A stretch of DNA of 59,308 bases from SAR92 bacterium BACL16 MAG-120619-bin48 (GTDB lineage Bacteria; Pseudomonadota; Gammaproteobacteria; Pseudomonadales; Porticoccaceae): contig LIDE01000020.1 of the NCBI GenBank assembly GCA_001438605.1, positions 1-59,308 of the forward strand, read 5' to 3'. A model generated the notes under the pieces. That model saw only the letters and a program-made list of their open reading frames with translations. It searched no databases and had not been told where the DNA came from. Within the stretch, counting starts at the first letter, position 1. Each line of letters opens with the position of its first letter. The translations under genes and the position numbers were made by a program. Positions 12,212 to 21,481 of this stretch are shown one piece after another.

Positions 12212-13135
12212 GTGACGGATGAAGCGTTAATACTAGATGAAGAAGATCCAGATGTAACCGATATTCAAGAAGAATTGTCGGAATCAAGCCATCAAATCAT
12301 TGATGCAACCAGTATCTATCTCAAAGAAATTGGTTACACGCCGCTACTGACGGCACAAGAAGAAGTCTTCTATGCCCGGAAATTTCTCAAGGGCGATGAA
12401 TCAGCACGACACCGAATGATTGAAAGCAATCTGCGACTGGTTGTTAAGATTTCGCGCAGGTACGTCAATCGTGGTCTCGAATTACTCGATTTAATTGAGG
12501 AAGGCAATATCGGCCTGATGCGTGCGGTTGAGAAATTTGACCCCGAGTTGGGTTATCGGTTTTCAACCTACGCAACCTGGTGGATTCGGCAGACCATAGA
12601 GCGGGCGCTGATGAATCAGACTCGTACTATTCGCTTGCCCGTCCATGTGGTGAAAGAGCTCAATGTCTACGTGAGAGCAAGTCGCAAGCTAGCTCAGCGC
12701 TTGGATCACAGTCCTACGCCAGAGGAAATCGCTGCGGAGGTCGATAAGCCGGTTGCAGATGTGCTCAAAATACTCAGTCTCAGCGAGCGTATTTCGTCGA
12801 TTGATATTCCCATCGCGGACAATGAAAAAAGTTTGGTTGAAACGATTTCCGCGAGTAGTTCCTTTTGCCCTGATCGTGAGATTGAGAGCAATGATCTTTC
12901 CGAGGCGCTCAATGAGTGGCTGTGCCAGTTGCCGGAAAAACAGCGTGAAGTTTTGGTGCGACGATTTGGCCTTCTCAATCACCAATAAGAGACTCTCGAA
13001 CAGGTTGGCCTTGAAATTGGGCTCACCCGCGAGCGAGTTCGGCAGATCCAAGTTGATGCGCTTCGGCGGCTACGTGAAGTACTGCGAAAAAATGGCCTTA
13101 ACGGTGATGTCTTGTTCGAAGAGCTGGATGACTAA
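12212..13135 (+). pseudogene. rpoS: RNA polymerase sigma factor RpoS, interrupted by in-frame TAA in region 4
   Basis: Stationary-phase/stress sigma factor. Region 1.2 ([16 protein letters not shown]), region 2 ([33 protein letters not shown]) and region 3 are intact. At 12986-12988, inside region 4 after RRFGLLNHQ, a TAA ends the frame. The same frame then continues without a stop for 48 codons to TAA 13133-13135 with conserved region 4.2: [20 protein letters not shown] and [14 protein letters not shown]. The made product would be 258 residues and lack the -35-binding helix-turn-helix. One base change from CAA, GAA or AAA explains it. I chose GTG 12212, with AAAGGGG 8 bases upstream, over TTG 12176. 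Recent null allele, readthrough and sequence error are all open. Confidence 0.85.
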
Positions 13136-13193
13136 CGGCTCTTAAATTAAGATCATGAACGCCTTTGTGTGGTCGTGGCTGGAGCGAGACAAT

Positions 13194-13224
13194 AAAAAAC
13201 CCCAGTGAAGTGCTGGGGTTTTTT
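13194..13224. terminator. Bidirectional rho-independent terminator between rpoS and ppa
   Basis: The stem CCCCAG (13200-13205) pairs with CTGGGG (13213-13218) over a 7-base loop. It is preceded by A6 and followed by T6, so it works in both directions between these convergent genes. Confidence 0.9.
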
Positions 13225-13231
13225 ACATTCT

Positions 13232-13290
13232 TTTACTTCTTATGTGCAGATTACTCTGCTCTTTACTTCTTGTAAGCAGATTACTCTGCT
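13232..13290. repeat. Tandem 30-bp duplication at the 3' end of ppa
   Basis: Two 29-base copies, 13232-13260 and 13262-13290, share TTTACTTCTT and GCAGATTACTCTGCT and differ at only three or so central bases. The second copy contains the ppa stop and its last codons; the first lies just after it and repeats them. It looks like a local slippage duplication. Confidence 0.85.
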
Positions 13291-13811
13291 AGGTACCGCT
13301 CACGCGAGGCAATAACTTCAGCGCGGGCTGAGGCTGCATCTTCCCAGCCATCAACTTTTACCCACTTTCCAGGCTCCAGCGCTTTGTAGTTCTCGAAGTA
13401 GTGAACGATCTGCTTCAGTAATAATTCGGGCAGATCAGAACATTCCTGAACGTGATCATAAATTTTTGTCAGCTTGCTGTGCGGGACGGCCAGTAATTTG
13501 GCGTCAATACCGGACTCATCTGTCATTTTCAATACGCCAACAACGCGGCTGCGAATCACTGAGCCAGGCATAACCGGATACGGCGAAACAACCAACACAT
13601 CTAGTGGGTCACCGTCTTCAGACAGCGTTTGCGGGATGTAACCGTAGTTGGCTGGGTAAAACATAGGCGTTGCCACAAAGCGATCGACGAACATCGCGTC
13701 ACTGTCTTTGTCGACTTCATACTTGATGGGGTCGTGGTTGGCAGGGATTTCAATAACAACGTTAACGTCATTTGGCAGATCTCTGCCGGCGGGAATGTCT
13801 TTATAGCTCAT
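13281..13811 (-). CDS. ppa: Inorganic pyrophosphatase
   Basis: Family I soluble pyrophosphatase, hydrolysing PPi to drive biosynthesis. The 176 residues carry the substrate- and metal-binding motifs [42 protein letters not shown] and VPHSKL. The length is that of bacterial hexameric enzymes. It is convergent with rpoS across a bidirectional terminator. The final codons and stop lie in a 30-base tandem duplication; the protein is unaffected. Confidence 0.97.
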   Translation of the reverse strand: MSYKDIPAGRDLPNDVNVVIEIPANHDPIKYEVDKDSDAMFVDRFVATPMFYPANYGYIPQTLSEDGDPLDVLVVSPYPVMPGSVIRSRVVGVLKMTDESGIDAKLLAVPHSKLTKIYDHVQECSDLPELLLKQIVHYFENYKALEPGKWVKVDGWEDAASARAEVIASRERYLAE

Positions 13812-13915
13812 AATGGTAAGTCCGAGATAGTTCCGTGAGTGTTCCGAGAATGTTCCTAATAGGGCGTTTGTTTTTCGCAGGCGCGGATTATAGACAGTTG
13901 TTGAAAAATTGGCCA

Positions 13916-13970
13916 GCGGTGCGAGGAGAAAGGCCCTCGCACCGCCTTTTTGACGCGCTTTGTGCGCGTC
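13916..13970. terminator. Two adjacent hairpins between the TonB-fusion gene and ppa
   Basis: GCGGTGCGAGG (13916-13926) pairs perfectly with CCTCGCACCGC (13935-13945), followed on the plus strand by CTTTTT. GACGCGC (13952-13958) pairs with GCGCGTC (13964-13970). On the minus strand, used by both flanking genes, the second hairpin comes first and A5 separates the two; TGGCCAATTTTT follows the large stem, a weaker tail. Probable terminator of the minus-strand TonB-fusion gene. Confidence 0.6.
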
Positions 13971-13979
13971 GAGTTGTGA

Positions 13980-15230
13980 TTACTGAAGTCTGAAGGTGAT
14001 GGGAATGCTCAATTCAAATAGCTGAGTTTTCATTTCCTCAGGACGTGCGTCAAAAGGAGCCGCTTTTTCCACTGCTCTCAGTGCGGCTTTATCAAGACTC
14101 GCGTAGCCGGACTCCTGAGTTGTGACAAGCCCAACCAACTCGCCGTGACGATCGATGGTGACTGCAATGCGAACAGTTCCCTCCTGTTTTTTCGTCACAG
14201 CGCGGGAGGGGTAGCTGATATGTTTGTAAATTTCTTGCACAACACCAGGGGTATAGTCTCTCTGTGCCAGCGCCTCAGCGACGTTAAAATCGGCGATATC
14301 GTCATCTTCACTGTTAGCGGGAGCCTCTTCTGCGGTTGCCGATTCCCCGGTTGGGGCAATTTTTGCTGCCGAGTCAGCGGAAGAGTTTGACGCAGCGGAA
14401 CCTGCCTGCAGTGCCACTTGCGCTGGTGCCTGCTCTTCAGGGACCACGGCTGGAATAGTAGGTTTGGTGATGGCAATGTCGTTCTTTGGTTTGGTCTTCG
14501 ATATTGTGGGTTCGGTTTCCGCAATAGTAGGCGCTGGAGCAACCCAGGAGGCGACTAGAGCGATACGCGCGTCGCTCGGTTGCGTGTTCGACACCAAGCC
14601 CTGCACGCGGCTATTGATCTGAGTGCCTAATAATTCCTCTTTAAAGCTGGTGCTTGGCGGGATTGCGCCGATCCACGTGCGCAGCAATAGATCAAAAACA
14701 TCAGTCGACAGACCAGAGATTAGTTCAGTACCGTTGAAGATCATGGATGTGCCGCCCTTCGGGGTCGAAATATATTCGATAATATCCCCCGTCTGTGGCG
14801 CTGATTTAGGCGCCTGCATTAGCGCAATAAGCTGTTGGGCGGACTCTGAAAATGTCTCACGGCTATTGTTAATCGAGATGCTTTGCATCCACATATTGAC
14901 CCAGCGTCGCATTGAATAGTTGTTGAGCACACGAAGTTCCATGCGCTTTTCACTTTTCATCGTCTCGATGATGTGCGCTTCTTTTTGCGCGGTTTCGAGA
15001 AATAAACTGGCGACAAACTGGTCTTTGCCAAGGTCGGTATAGATGCTGCTGCCATTGAGGCGCAAATCTGCTTGCGCGCTGAAACTCAACAGTAATAACG
15101 AGATGACTCCAGCGAGACTGCATAAAAAATTCCGAGAAAGCCGCCGATAAACCTGTGCTGACGTTTTTGAGCAACGATACATTGCGGCATTTTTCGGCGA
15201 GCTGTGGTGGTTCGAGCTATACGGCGCCAT
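13980..15230 (-). CDS. Chalcone-isomerase-like domain fused to TonB C-terminal domain
   Basis: About 416 residues. A basic N-terminus is followed by a hydrophobic segment ending SFSAQA, which is either a signal peptide or a membrane anchor. Next, roughly residues 55-215 resemble the bacterial chalcone-isomerase-like domain (DLGKDQFVASLFLE, KRMELRVL, MIFNGTELI, FDLLLRTWIGAIPPS). Then comes an Ala/Pro/Glu-rich linker and a C-terminal TonB-like domain (YPSRAVTKKQEGTVRIAVTI, ASLDKAALRAVEKAAPFD). The frame is open to 15311; I chose ATG 15230 because AAGGA lies 9 bases upstream. Its role is unknown; it may deliver or sense a ligand in the periplasm or energise a receptor. It diverges from the RND pair. 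Confidence 0.75.
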   Translation of the reverse strand: MAPYSSNHHSSPKNAAMYRCSKTSAQVYRRLSRNFLCSLAGVISLLLLSFSAQADLRLNGSSIYTDLGKDQFVASLFLETAQKEAHIIETMKSEKRMELRVLNNYSMRRWVNMWMQSISINNSRETFSESAQQLIALMQAPKSAPQTGDIIEYISTPKGGTSMIFNGTELISGLSTDVFDLLLRTWIGAIPPSTSFKEELLGTQINSRVQGLVSNTQPSDARIALVASWVAPAPTIAETEPTISKTKPKNDIAITKPTIPAVVPEEQAPAQVALQAGSAASNSSADSAAKIAPTGESATAEEAPANSEDDDIADFNVAEALAQRDYTPGVVQEIYKHISYPSRAVTKKQEGTVRIAVTIDRHGELVGLVTTQESGYASLDKAALRAVEKAAPFDARPEEMKTQLFELSIPITFRLQ

Positions 15231-15676
15231 GGTAATACATCCTTTTAAGTCCAATCTGGGGTGGTGCGTGAGTGCCATTGTCATCAGCGCTAGCGCGACA
15301 TCAAGAGACAAATTTTACAATGCCAACTAGCGCACTAACTGTAGCTAGGTTTTGCCAATCTGATCACAGTTGAGGGCTAAATCTATGCTCTGTGCCCACA
15401 CAATATTAGGGCTACTTCAGGTTGAAAAAACGACTGAGAGCACGGCGTTTTTGAGAGGGCCGTTTTCAAGGCTGAAACTGATAGCCTTTTTTTGGTTAGA
15501 CGACTTAAGTCCAAAAAGAGTAAACTACTGAGCTTTCCGCGACGTATATACGCCCGCATGCTGCAGGCAAAAAAGCCGTCTATAGTTAGCTTTCGGTCAA
15601 GGGAACTCTTGCGAAGGTCGATTGTTTGGGATTTTCGTTGCAGAGACAATTAACACTTCAATTTGGAGGGGTGCTC
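15231..15676. other. Divergent intergenic region
   Basis: 446 bases between the start of the TonB-fusion gene and the RND operon. The plus-strand frame of the adaptor gene opens at 15626, but its ribosome binding site GGAGGGG is at 15665-15671. I see no RNA gene, repeat or clear operator; promoters for both divergent units must lie here. Confidence 0.6.
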
Positions 15677-16741
15677 GTGAATATTAATGTCCGTATTTCA
15701 ATCGCTATTGCCGTCGCTATATTTGTTTGGCTGTTCAGCGGTCTGTTTATTTCCTCTGCGAACGAAGCTGAGGGGACGCAAGTTCAAGCGCCGCTGACGC
15801 ATATCGAGGCGGTGTGGTCAGAGACCCAAGAATACAAACCCAAGTTGATGTTGCGTGCAAAAACAGAAGCCAATCGTGAGGTCAATATCAAAGCGCAGGT
15901 TGGCGGCCGCATTGTCGCTGTACCCGGTGCCGAGGGTGTTCTGGTGAAAAGTGGTGAAACTCTGTGTGAAATTGATGCGGAAGACCGCGCGCGCCAGATT
16001 GACTTTGCCACATCTGCTCTGAATCAGGCGACCATTGAATACCAGGGTGCACAGCGACTGAAACAGGGCGGCTATCAGTCAGAATTGGCCATTGCACAGG
16101 CGAAAACACGGCTCGAGTCGGCTCGGGCCGCTTATGAACGCAGTCAAATCGATTTTGCCAATCTGGCGATCAAAGCACCTTTTGACGGCATAATTGAACG
16201 CCGTCCGGTGGAAATCGGCGATTTTGTCCAGCCAGGTCAGTTGTGCGCGCAGATTGTTGAACTAGATCCTTTAAAGGTTAGCGCGCTGATATCGGAGTCG
16301 GAGATTGTTAAAGTTTCTCTGGGCAGTGAGGCGACGTTGACTCTGGTTAACGGCGAAGTATTGACCGGAGTGGTCAGCTATTTATCTCATCAGGCTGATC
16401 AGGTTACGCGCAGTTACCGCATTGAAGCAACAGTGCCTAATCCACAAATGAATTTTCGTGCGGGTATGTCTGGGCGGCTTGAGCTTGAGGAGCAACCTAT
16501 TGAGGCGCATCTTGTTGCCGCGAGCATGGTTCTCTTGGACGATGTAGGCAATCCAGCCGTGCGCGCGGTCAGTGAAGACGGGCTGATCAGCACACTGCCG
16601 GTGAAGATTGTCGGCGAACAAACCAATGGCGTTTGGGTTGTTGGATTACCGCAGCGTGCAGCTCTCATAACAGTCGGCCAGAACTATGTGGCGTCTGGCG
16701 AGAAAGTTGTCGTCTCATTCGCCAGTTCTCTCGCTCTTTAG
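15677..16741 (+). CDS. RND efflux periplasmic adaptor (membrane fusion protein)
   Basis: A 354-residue HlyD/AcrA-type adaptor linking an RND pump to an outer-membrane channel. It has an N-terminal hydrophobic anchor (about residues 6-25), a lipoyl-like half around GGRIVAVPGAEGVLVKSGETL, an alpha-hairpin with Ala/Gln/Glu-rich helices, the second lipoyl half APFDGIIERRPVEIGDFVQPGQ, and then beta-barrel and membrane-proximal domains. The start is GTG 15677, 5 bases after GGAGGGG. The RND permease follows after 24 bases; no TolC homologue is in the window. There is no lipobox, so it is probably anchored by the N-terminal helix. Confidence 0.9.
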   Translation: MNINVRISIAIAVAIFVWLFSGLFISSANEAEGTQVQAPLTHIEAVWSETQEYKPKLMLRAKTEANREVNIKAQVGGRIVAVPGAEGVLVKSGETLCEIDAEDRARQIDFATSALNQATIEYQGAQRLKQGGYQSELAIAQAKTRLESARAAYERSQIDFANLAIKAPFDGIIERRPVEIGDFVQPGQLCAQIVELDPLKVSALISESEIVKVSLGSEATLTLVNGEVLTGVVSYLSHQADQVTRSYRIEATVPNPQMNFRAGMSGRLELEEQPIEAHLVAASMVLLDDVGNPAVRAVSEDGLISTLPVKIVGEQTNGVWVVGLPQRAALITVGQNYVASGEKVVVSFASSLAL

Positions 16742-16765
16742 CCATCTAGCTCGGACACAGGTCTC

Positions 16766-19700
16766 ATGAAGTTTCTAAATTTGATAGTGGACCATGCGAG
16801 AGCGACGCTTTCGATCATGGTGTTAATCCTGTTTGCCGGAACCATGGCGAGAATCGCTATGCCCGTCGAAGTGAATCCCAATGTTACCCTGCCGGTCGTG
16901 ATGATTATGGTGCGCCACGACGGTATATCTCCTGAAGATGGCGCTCGCCTGCTTATCCGTCCCATTGAGAAAGAGCTGAAAACCTTGGATGGCTTAGAAG
17001 AGATTCACGCCACCGCTAGGGAAAGCATGGTCTATATCATGGTTGAGTTCGATATCAGTGAAGATATCAGCGTGGCGGTGGCTGAGGTGCGCGAAGCGGT
17101 TGATCGTGCAAAAGCAGAGTTTCCTCAAGAGACCAAAGAACCGATCGTTCAAGAGCTGAGTCCCAGCCCAGAACCCACCGTGGTGGTGACGTTTTCCGGT
17201 GAAAATGTCTCTGAGCGCGACCTTTACACCGCGGCGAAGTACTACCAGCGCCAACTCGAAATTCTTCCCGACGTCCTGAAAGCAGACATGTCTGGCCACC
17301 GAGACGAAGTGGTCGATATTATTCTCGACCCCTACCGGCTTGAGCAGTACAACATTACCGCCACTGAATTGTTGCGCTCGGTGCGGGCCAACAATTTACT
17401 CATTCCCGCCGGTGAAATGGACGCTGCCCAAGGTCGGTTTGGCATTAAGCTGCCCGCCCTCATTGAAACAGCAGATGATATTCGCAGTTTGCCACTGCGC
17501 TTTACCGCTGACGGTGTGATTACCGTTGGCGACGTCGCTGAGGTGCGTAGAACCTTCAAAGACCCTGTGGGTTTTAGCACGATCAATGGTGAAAAAACCA
17601 TTGCTATTGATGTGCGCAAGCGCCTCAAGGCGAACTCTATTGAAACGGTTGCCGCGGTGCGTGAGGCTATTGCTAACGCGCCCGCAAAATTTTCCCAAGA
17701 AATTGAAGTGAACTTTATTTTTGACAGCTCCGATTACGCGCAATCGATGGTCAGTGAGTTGCAGGGAAATATTTTAACCGCCATGAGCCTGGTGTTGATC
17801 TTAGTTGTCGCCACGCTGGGCGTTCGCTCAGGATTGTTGGTAGGTTTCGGTATTCCCTTTTGCTTGCTGGGCTCGATGATCATCGTCAACCTGCTTGGTT
17901 TTAGTTTTAACTTTATGGTGATGTTCGGTCTACTGTTATCGCTCGGTATGTTGATTGATGGCGCGATTGTAGTGGTTGAGTTTGCCAACACGCAGGTTGC
18001 CGATGGGCTGTCGAATCGTGAAGCCTACATCACTGCTGTGCGGCGCATGGCCATCCCTGTTATCGCCTCGACTGGCACCACCCTCGCGGCTTTTTTACCT
18101 CTGCTGTTCTGGCCCGGTGTCGCGGGCGAGTTTATGTCTTACTTGCCGATTACGGTGTTTTCTGTATTGGCGTGGTCACTCACCTATGCACTGATATTTG
18201 CGCCTACTCTGGGGATTGTGATTGCTCGTAAGCGCAGTAAGACGATGACTGTCGCCGAGGCCCATGCCTCAGAAGAGTCTGCCCAGGAACTCTTGCAGCC
18301 GCTGCTTAATCTCTATTTGAAATTACTTAATCCCATCATTGAGCGACCGGTTTTCTGGAGTGCCACTGCAGTCGCATTTCTGATTTCTATCTTTTTTGCC
18401 TACGGCAAATTCGGAGCAGGCCAAGCATTTTTTGCCGATATTGAGGAGCGCTATGGCATGGTTAATGTTCGCGCGTTGGGGAATTTGTCCGTTGATGAAC
18501 AGCGCCAGATCACGGCCGAGGTGGAGCGAAAAATTAGCGCATTGCCTGCTGTGCAGCAGCTCTACGGATTCAGTGGTAGCAATTCACTGGTGCTCGAGCG
18601 CGGCGGCAGCCGCGATAAAATAAGCTCTTTTTTGGTTGAGCTCTACCCGCCGAAAGACCGTGAACAGAGCAGCCTCGAGGCGTTCGCAGAAATTCGTCGT
18701 GTGACGAACGATATGCCCGGTATTTATGTCAGCGGCAAAGAATTGGAGAGTGGTCCACCCGTTGGCAAAGATATTCAGATACAGATATCCTCCACAGACC
18801 GAGAGGCTATGTACAAAAAGACCGCTGAAATTCGTCAGTGGATCACCGCTAACATTAAAGGATTGCGTGATATCGAAGATACATTGCCGCTGGCGGGCAT
18901 TCAGTGGGAGATGACGGTTGATCGATCTCAGGCGATGATGCTTGGCGTCGATGTTGGCAGCGTCGGTCAAATGGTACAGATGGTCACCAATGGTGTGATT
19001 GTCGGTGAATTCCGCCCCAGTGATGCTGACGACGAAGTCGAGATGCGACTTCGTTACCCCGACGAAAATCGCCAGTTAGCAGCACTTGATGAGCTGCGTG
19101 TGAACACTCCGTCGGGCCCAGTGCCAATCAGCAGCTTTACTCAGCGAGTGGCAATGCCACGAGTGGATGCTATTCAGCGCTTCGATCGACAAGAGACGGT
19201 GTTTATTATGGCGAACACTGAAGATGGCTATCTCGCCGACAATCAGACGAGAGAGATTGGCGAATGGCTGAGCACTCAGGATATCGATGATTCGATTAAA
19301 GTGAAGTTCCGCGGCGCTAACGAAGAACAGGCAAAGTCAGCAGAGTTTCTTTCTGTTGCCTTCTCGCTGGCGATGTCGCTAATGCTGATTATGTTAGTGA
19401 TGCAGTTCAACAGCTTCTATCAGGCGTTCCTGATCTTGTTCTCGGTGGTTATGTCGACCGCTGGCGTGTTGTTGGGTCTGATTATTTCGCAGTCAATTTT
19501 CAGCACCATTTTAACCGGTGTCGGTATAGTTGCTTTGGCAGGCATTGTCGTGAACAACAATATTGTGTTGATCGATAGTTACAATTATTTGCGTCGGACC
19601 AACACTGCTATGACCCCTGCAGAGGCTGTCTTTATCGCAGCAAAGTCTCGCTTTAGGCCTGTGATGTTGACCACCGTCACCACTATCGTCGGCTTGCTGC

Positions 19701-19927
19701 CTTTGGCTAATGGATTCAGTGTTGATATTGTCAATCGCAGCTGGGAGGCAGGAGGCATGGTCTCCTCCTGGTGGCAACCGCTAGCTAGTGCTATTGTCAA
19801 CGGGCTGACCTTGGCAACGGTGTTAACTCTGCTGTTGACCCCGGCCATGCTACTGTTGCCAGAAATTGTTGCACAGCGTTTTGGTGTCCGAGTGGCAGCT
19901 TATCAGTTTAAGGATGACGAGGCCTAA
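16766..19927 (+). CDS. RND family efflux permease
   Basis: A 1053-residue inner-membrane proton-driven pump of the AcrB superfamily. It has an N-terminal helix, a large periplasmic loop, a helix block (about residues 330-490), a second loop and a final helix block (about 865-1035). The TM4 motif reads LGMLIDGAIVVVEF, with Asp398 and Gly399 where AcrB has two Asp. The position of AcrB Lys940 is Asn930 (VVNNNIVLID). Such residues are seen in RND branches other than AcrB, so the substrate cannot be named. It lies 24 bases behind the adaptor gene. Confidence 0.92.
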   Translation: MKFLNLIVDHARATLSIMVLILFAGTMARIAMPVEVNPNVTLPVVMIMVRHDGISPEDGARLLIRPIEKELKTLDGLEEIHATARESMVYIMVEFDISEDISVAVAEVREAVDRAKAEFPQETKEPIVQELSPSPEPTVVVTFSGENVSERDLYTAAKYYQRQLEILPDVLKADMSGHRDEVVDIILDPYRLEQYNITATELLRSVRANNLLIPAGEMDAAQGRFGIKLPALIETADDIRSLPLRFTADGVITVGDVAEVRRTFKDPVGFSTINGEKTIAIDVRKRLKANSIETVAAVREAIANAPAKFSQEIEVNFIFDSSDYAQSMVSELQGNILTAMSLVLILVVATLGVRSGLLVGFGIPFCLLGSMIIVNLLGFSFNFMVMFGLLLSLGMLIDGAIVVVEFANTQVADGLSNREAYITAVRRMAIPVIASTGTTLAAFLPLLFWPGVAGEFMSYLPITVFSVLAWSLTYALIFAPTLGIVIARKRSKTMTVAEAHASEESAQELLQPLLNLYLKLLNPIIERPVFWSATAVAFLISIFFAYGKFGAGQAFFADIEERYGMVNVRALGNLSVDEQRQITAEVERKISALPAVQQLYGFSGSNSLVLERGGSRDKISSFLVELYPPKDREQSSLEAFAEIRRVTNDMPGIYVSGKELESGPPVGKDIQIQISSTDREAMYKKTAEIRQWITANIKGLRDIEDTLPLAGIQWEMTVDRSQAMMLGVDVGSVGQMVQMVTNGVIVGEFRPSDADDEVEMRLRYPDENRQLAALDELRVNTPSGPVPISSFTQRVAMPRVDAIQRFDRQETVFIMANTEDGYLADNQTREIGEWLSTQDIDDSIKVKFRGANEEQAKSAEFLSVAFSLAMSLMLIMLVMQFNSFYQAFLILFSVVMSTAGVLLGLIISQSIFSTILTGVGIVALAGIVVNNNIVLIDSYNYLRRTNTAMTPAEAVFIAAKSRFRPVMLTTVTTIVGLLPLANGFSVDIVNRSWEAGGMVSSWWQPLASAIVNGLTLATVLTLLLTPAMLLLPEIVAQRFGVRVAAYQFKDDEA

Positions 19928-19945
19928 GCGGGCCTCGCACCTGTT

Positions 19946-20278
19946 ATGAAGTTCCTCTTTAGGCTGCTCTATCAGTGTTTGATGGTCTCGACGCTGTTAA
20001 GTAGCTGCTATTTTGCGGCCTATGAAATGCGCAGTTATTGGCTTGCGCTGCTGCTGATTGCGGGAGCACCCCTGCTTCAAATGATCGTCCCCTACGATAA
20101 GTCAGCCGTCGGCGCTCAGCCGCCTGTCAGCAAGATCAAGCTGCCCTTGGTCACGTTGCCGGTTATGCTGGGCAGTGCGTGGTTGCTGGCAACAGTGCCT
20201 CAAACAGGCTTGGCACTGTGGCTTGGACTGGCGGGCATCGCCGGTTTTATTCTCAATAACTATTGGGTTGAGTCCTAA
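19946..20278 (+). CDS. Small membrane protein, unknown function
   Basis: A 110-residue protein with three or so hydrophobic segments (about residues 8-25, 32-48 and 68-105) and a short polar stretch between. I do not recognise a family. It begins 18 bases after the RND permease stop on the same strand and is probably co-transcribed, so an accessory role at the pump is possible but unsupported. Confidence 0.6.
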   Translation: MKFLFRLLYQCLMVSTLLSSCYFAAYEMRSYWLALLLIAGAPLLQMIVPYDKSAVGAQPPVSKIKLPLVTLPVMLGSAWLLATVPQTGLALWLGLAGIAGFILNNYWVES

Positions 20279-20334
20279 ATACGTTATTCTAAGGTGCTGA
20301 CGACCTCCCCAACTTGAATCTGCGATAGCCTGTC

Positions 20335-21417
20335 ATGAGCATCATGAGTAGTGCCACTCGAAAAATTATCCACTGTGATTGCGACTGCTTTTACGCTGCC
20401 GTAGAAATGCGCGACGATCCTCGGTTACTCCATCTCCCGATTGCCATCGGCGGAAAATCTGATCGTCGTGGTGTCGTGGCAACCTGCAATTACAAAGCTC
20501 GAGAGTACGGTGTGCGCTCAGCCATGCCAACGGCTCAAGCACTCAAACTCTGTCGTGATTTAGTGGTTATTCCTGCAACCATGGCGAAATACCGAGAGGC
20601 GTCACTGCGCATTCGCGAGATTTTTTATCGCTACACTGACAAAGTTGAGCCCCTCTCTTTAGACGAAGCCTATTTGGATGTTTCGGACTGCACGCAATGT
20701 GGCGGCAGCGCCACGTTAATCGCTGCTGAAATTCGCGACGCTATCGCCAAGGAAGTGGGTGTGACGGCATCGGCGGGCGTTGCACCGAATAAATTTCTCG
20801 CCAAAGTTGCCAGTGACTTAAACAAGCCCAACGGACAGTATGTGATTACTCCCCAGCAGGTCGACACGTTTGTGCAGTCGTTGGCGGAGCGGCGAATTAA
20901 TGGCGTGGGCAAAGTGACCAATGAAAAGCTAGAGCGCTTAGGGATCAAAACCTGCGGTGACTTGCAGAAATTTGATCTTTTGGCTCTGGTTAATAAATTT
21001 GGCACCTTCGGTTCACGGCTCTACGATTTGTGTCGGGGAGTTGATGAGCGTCCGGTGAATGCGGACAGTCGGCGCAAATCCTTGAGCGTTGAACATACCT
21101 ACGGTGATGATTTGCCTGATTACGACGCCTGCACCAAGAAACTGCCTGAACTGCTTATGGAGTTGCGCAGTCGATTGCGCCGAGTCGACAGTGACTATGC
21201 GGTGACTAAGCAGTTTATTAAAATTAAGTTCGATGACTTTACCAGCACAACACTAGAGCGAGCGGTGGTAAAAGGATTGCCCCTCGAAAGCTTTGAGCAA
21301 ATAGGGGCTGAAGCGTGGCAGCGCAACCCGAGACCGGTACGTCTGCTCGGTATTGGTGTGCGCTTTATCGATGAAAGCGAGCCTGGCAGGGCAATTCAAT
21401 TGGATCTTTTCCACTAA
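20335..21417 (+). CDS. dinB: DNA polymerase IV (Y family)
   Basis: A translesion DNA polymerase of 360 residues. The palm active site is IIHCDCDCFYAAVEMRD near the N-terminus and SLDEAYLDVS around residue 110; the finger motif GVVATCNYKAREYGVRSAMP is present. Helix-hairpin-helix segments (INGVGKVTNEKLERLGIKTC) and the little finger follow. The extreme C-terminus QLDLFH is a beta-clamp binding motif. Start ATG 20335 or ATG 20344; neither has a strong ribosome binding site. No LexA box was recognised upstream. Confidence 0.95.
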   Translation: MSIMSSATRKIIHCDCDCFYAAVEMRDDPRLLHLPIAIGGKSDRRGVVATCNYKAREYGVRSAMPTAQALKLCRDLVVIPATMAKYREASLRIREIFYRYTDKVEPLSLDEAYLDVSDCTQCGGSATLIAAEIRDAIAKEVGVTASAGVAPNKFLAKVASDLNKPNGQYVITPQQVDTFVQSLAERRINGVGKVTNEKLERLGIKTCGDLQKFDLLALVNKFGTFGSRLYDLCRGVDERPVNADSRRKSLSVEHTYGDDLPDYDACTKKLPELLMELRSRLRRVDSDYAVTKQFIKIKFDDFTSTTLERAVVKGLPLESFEQIGAEAWQRNPRPVRLLGIGVRFIDESEPGRAIQLDLFH

Positions 21418-21481
21418 CACGGTGGGCAAGTTACGGTGAGACTGGTAGACTGGGCATTCGTTAAAAATCTGGTGTTGAGTT

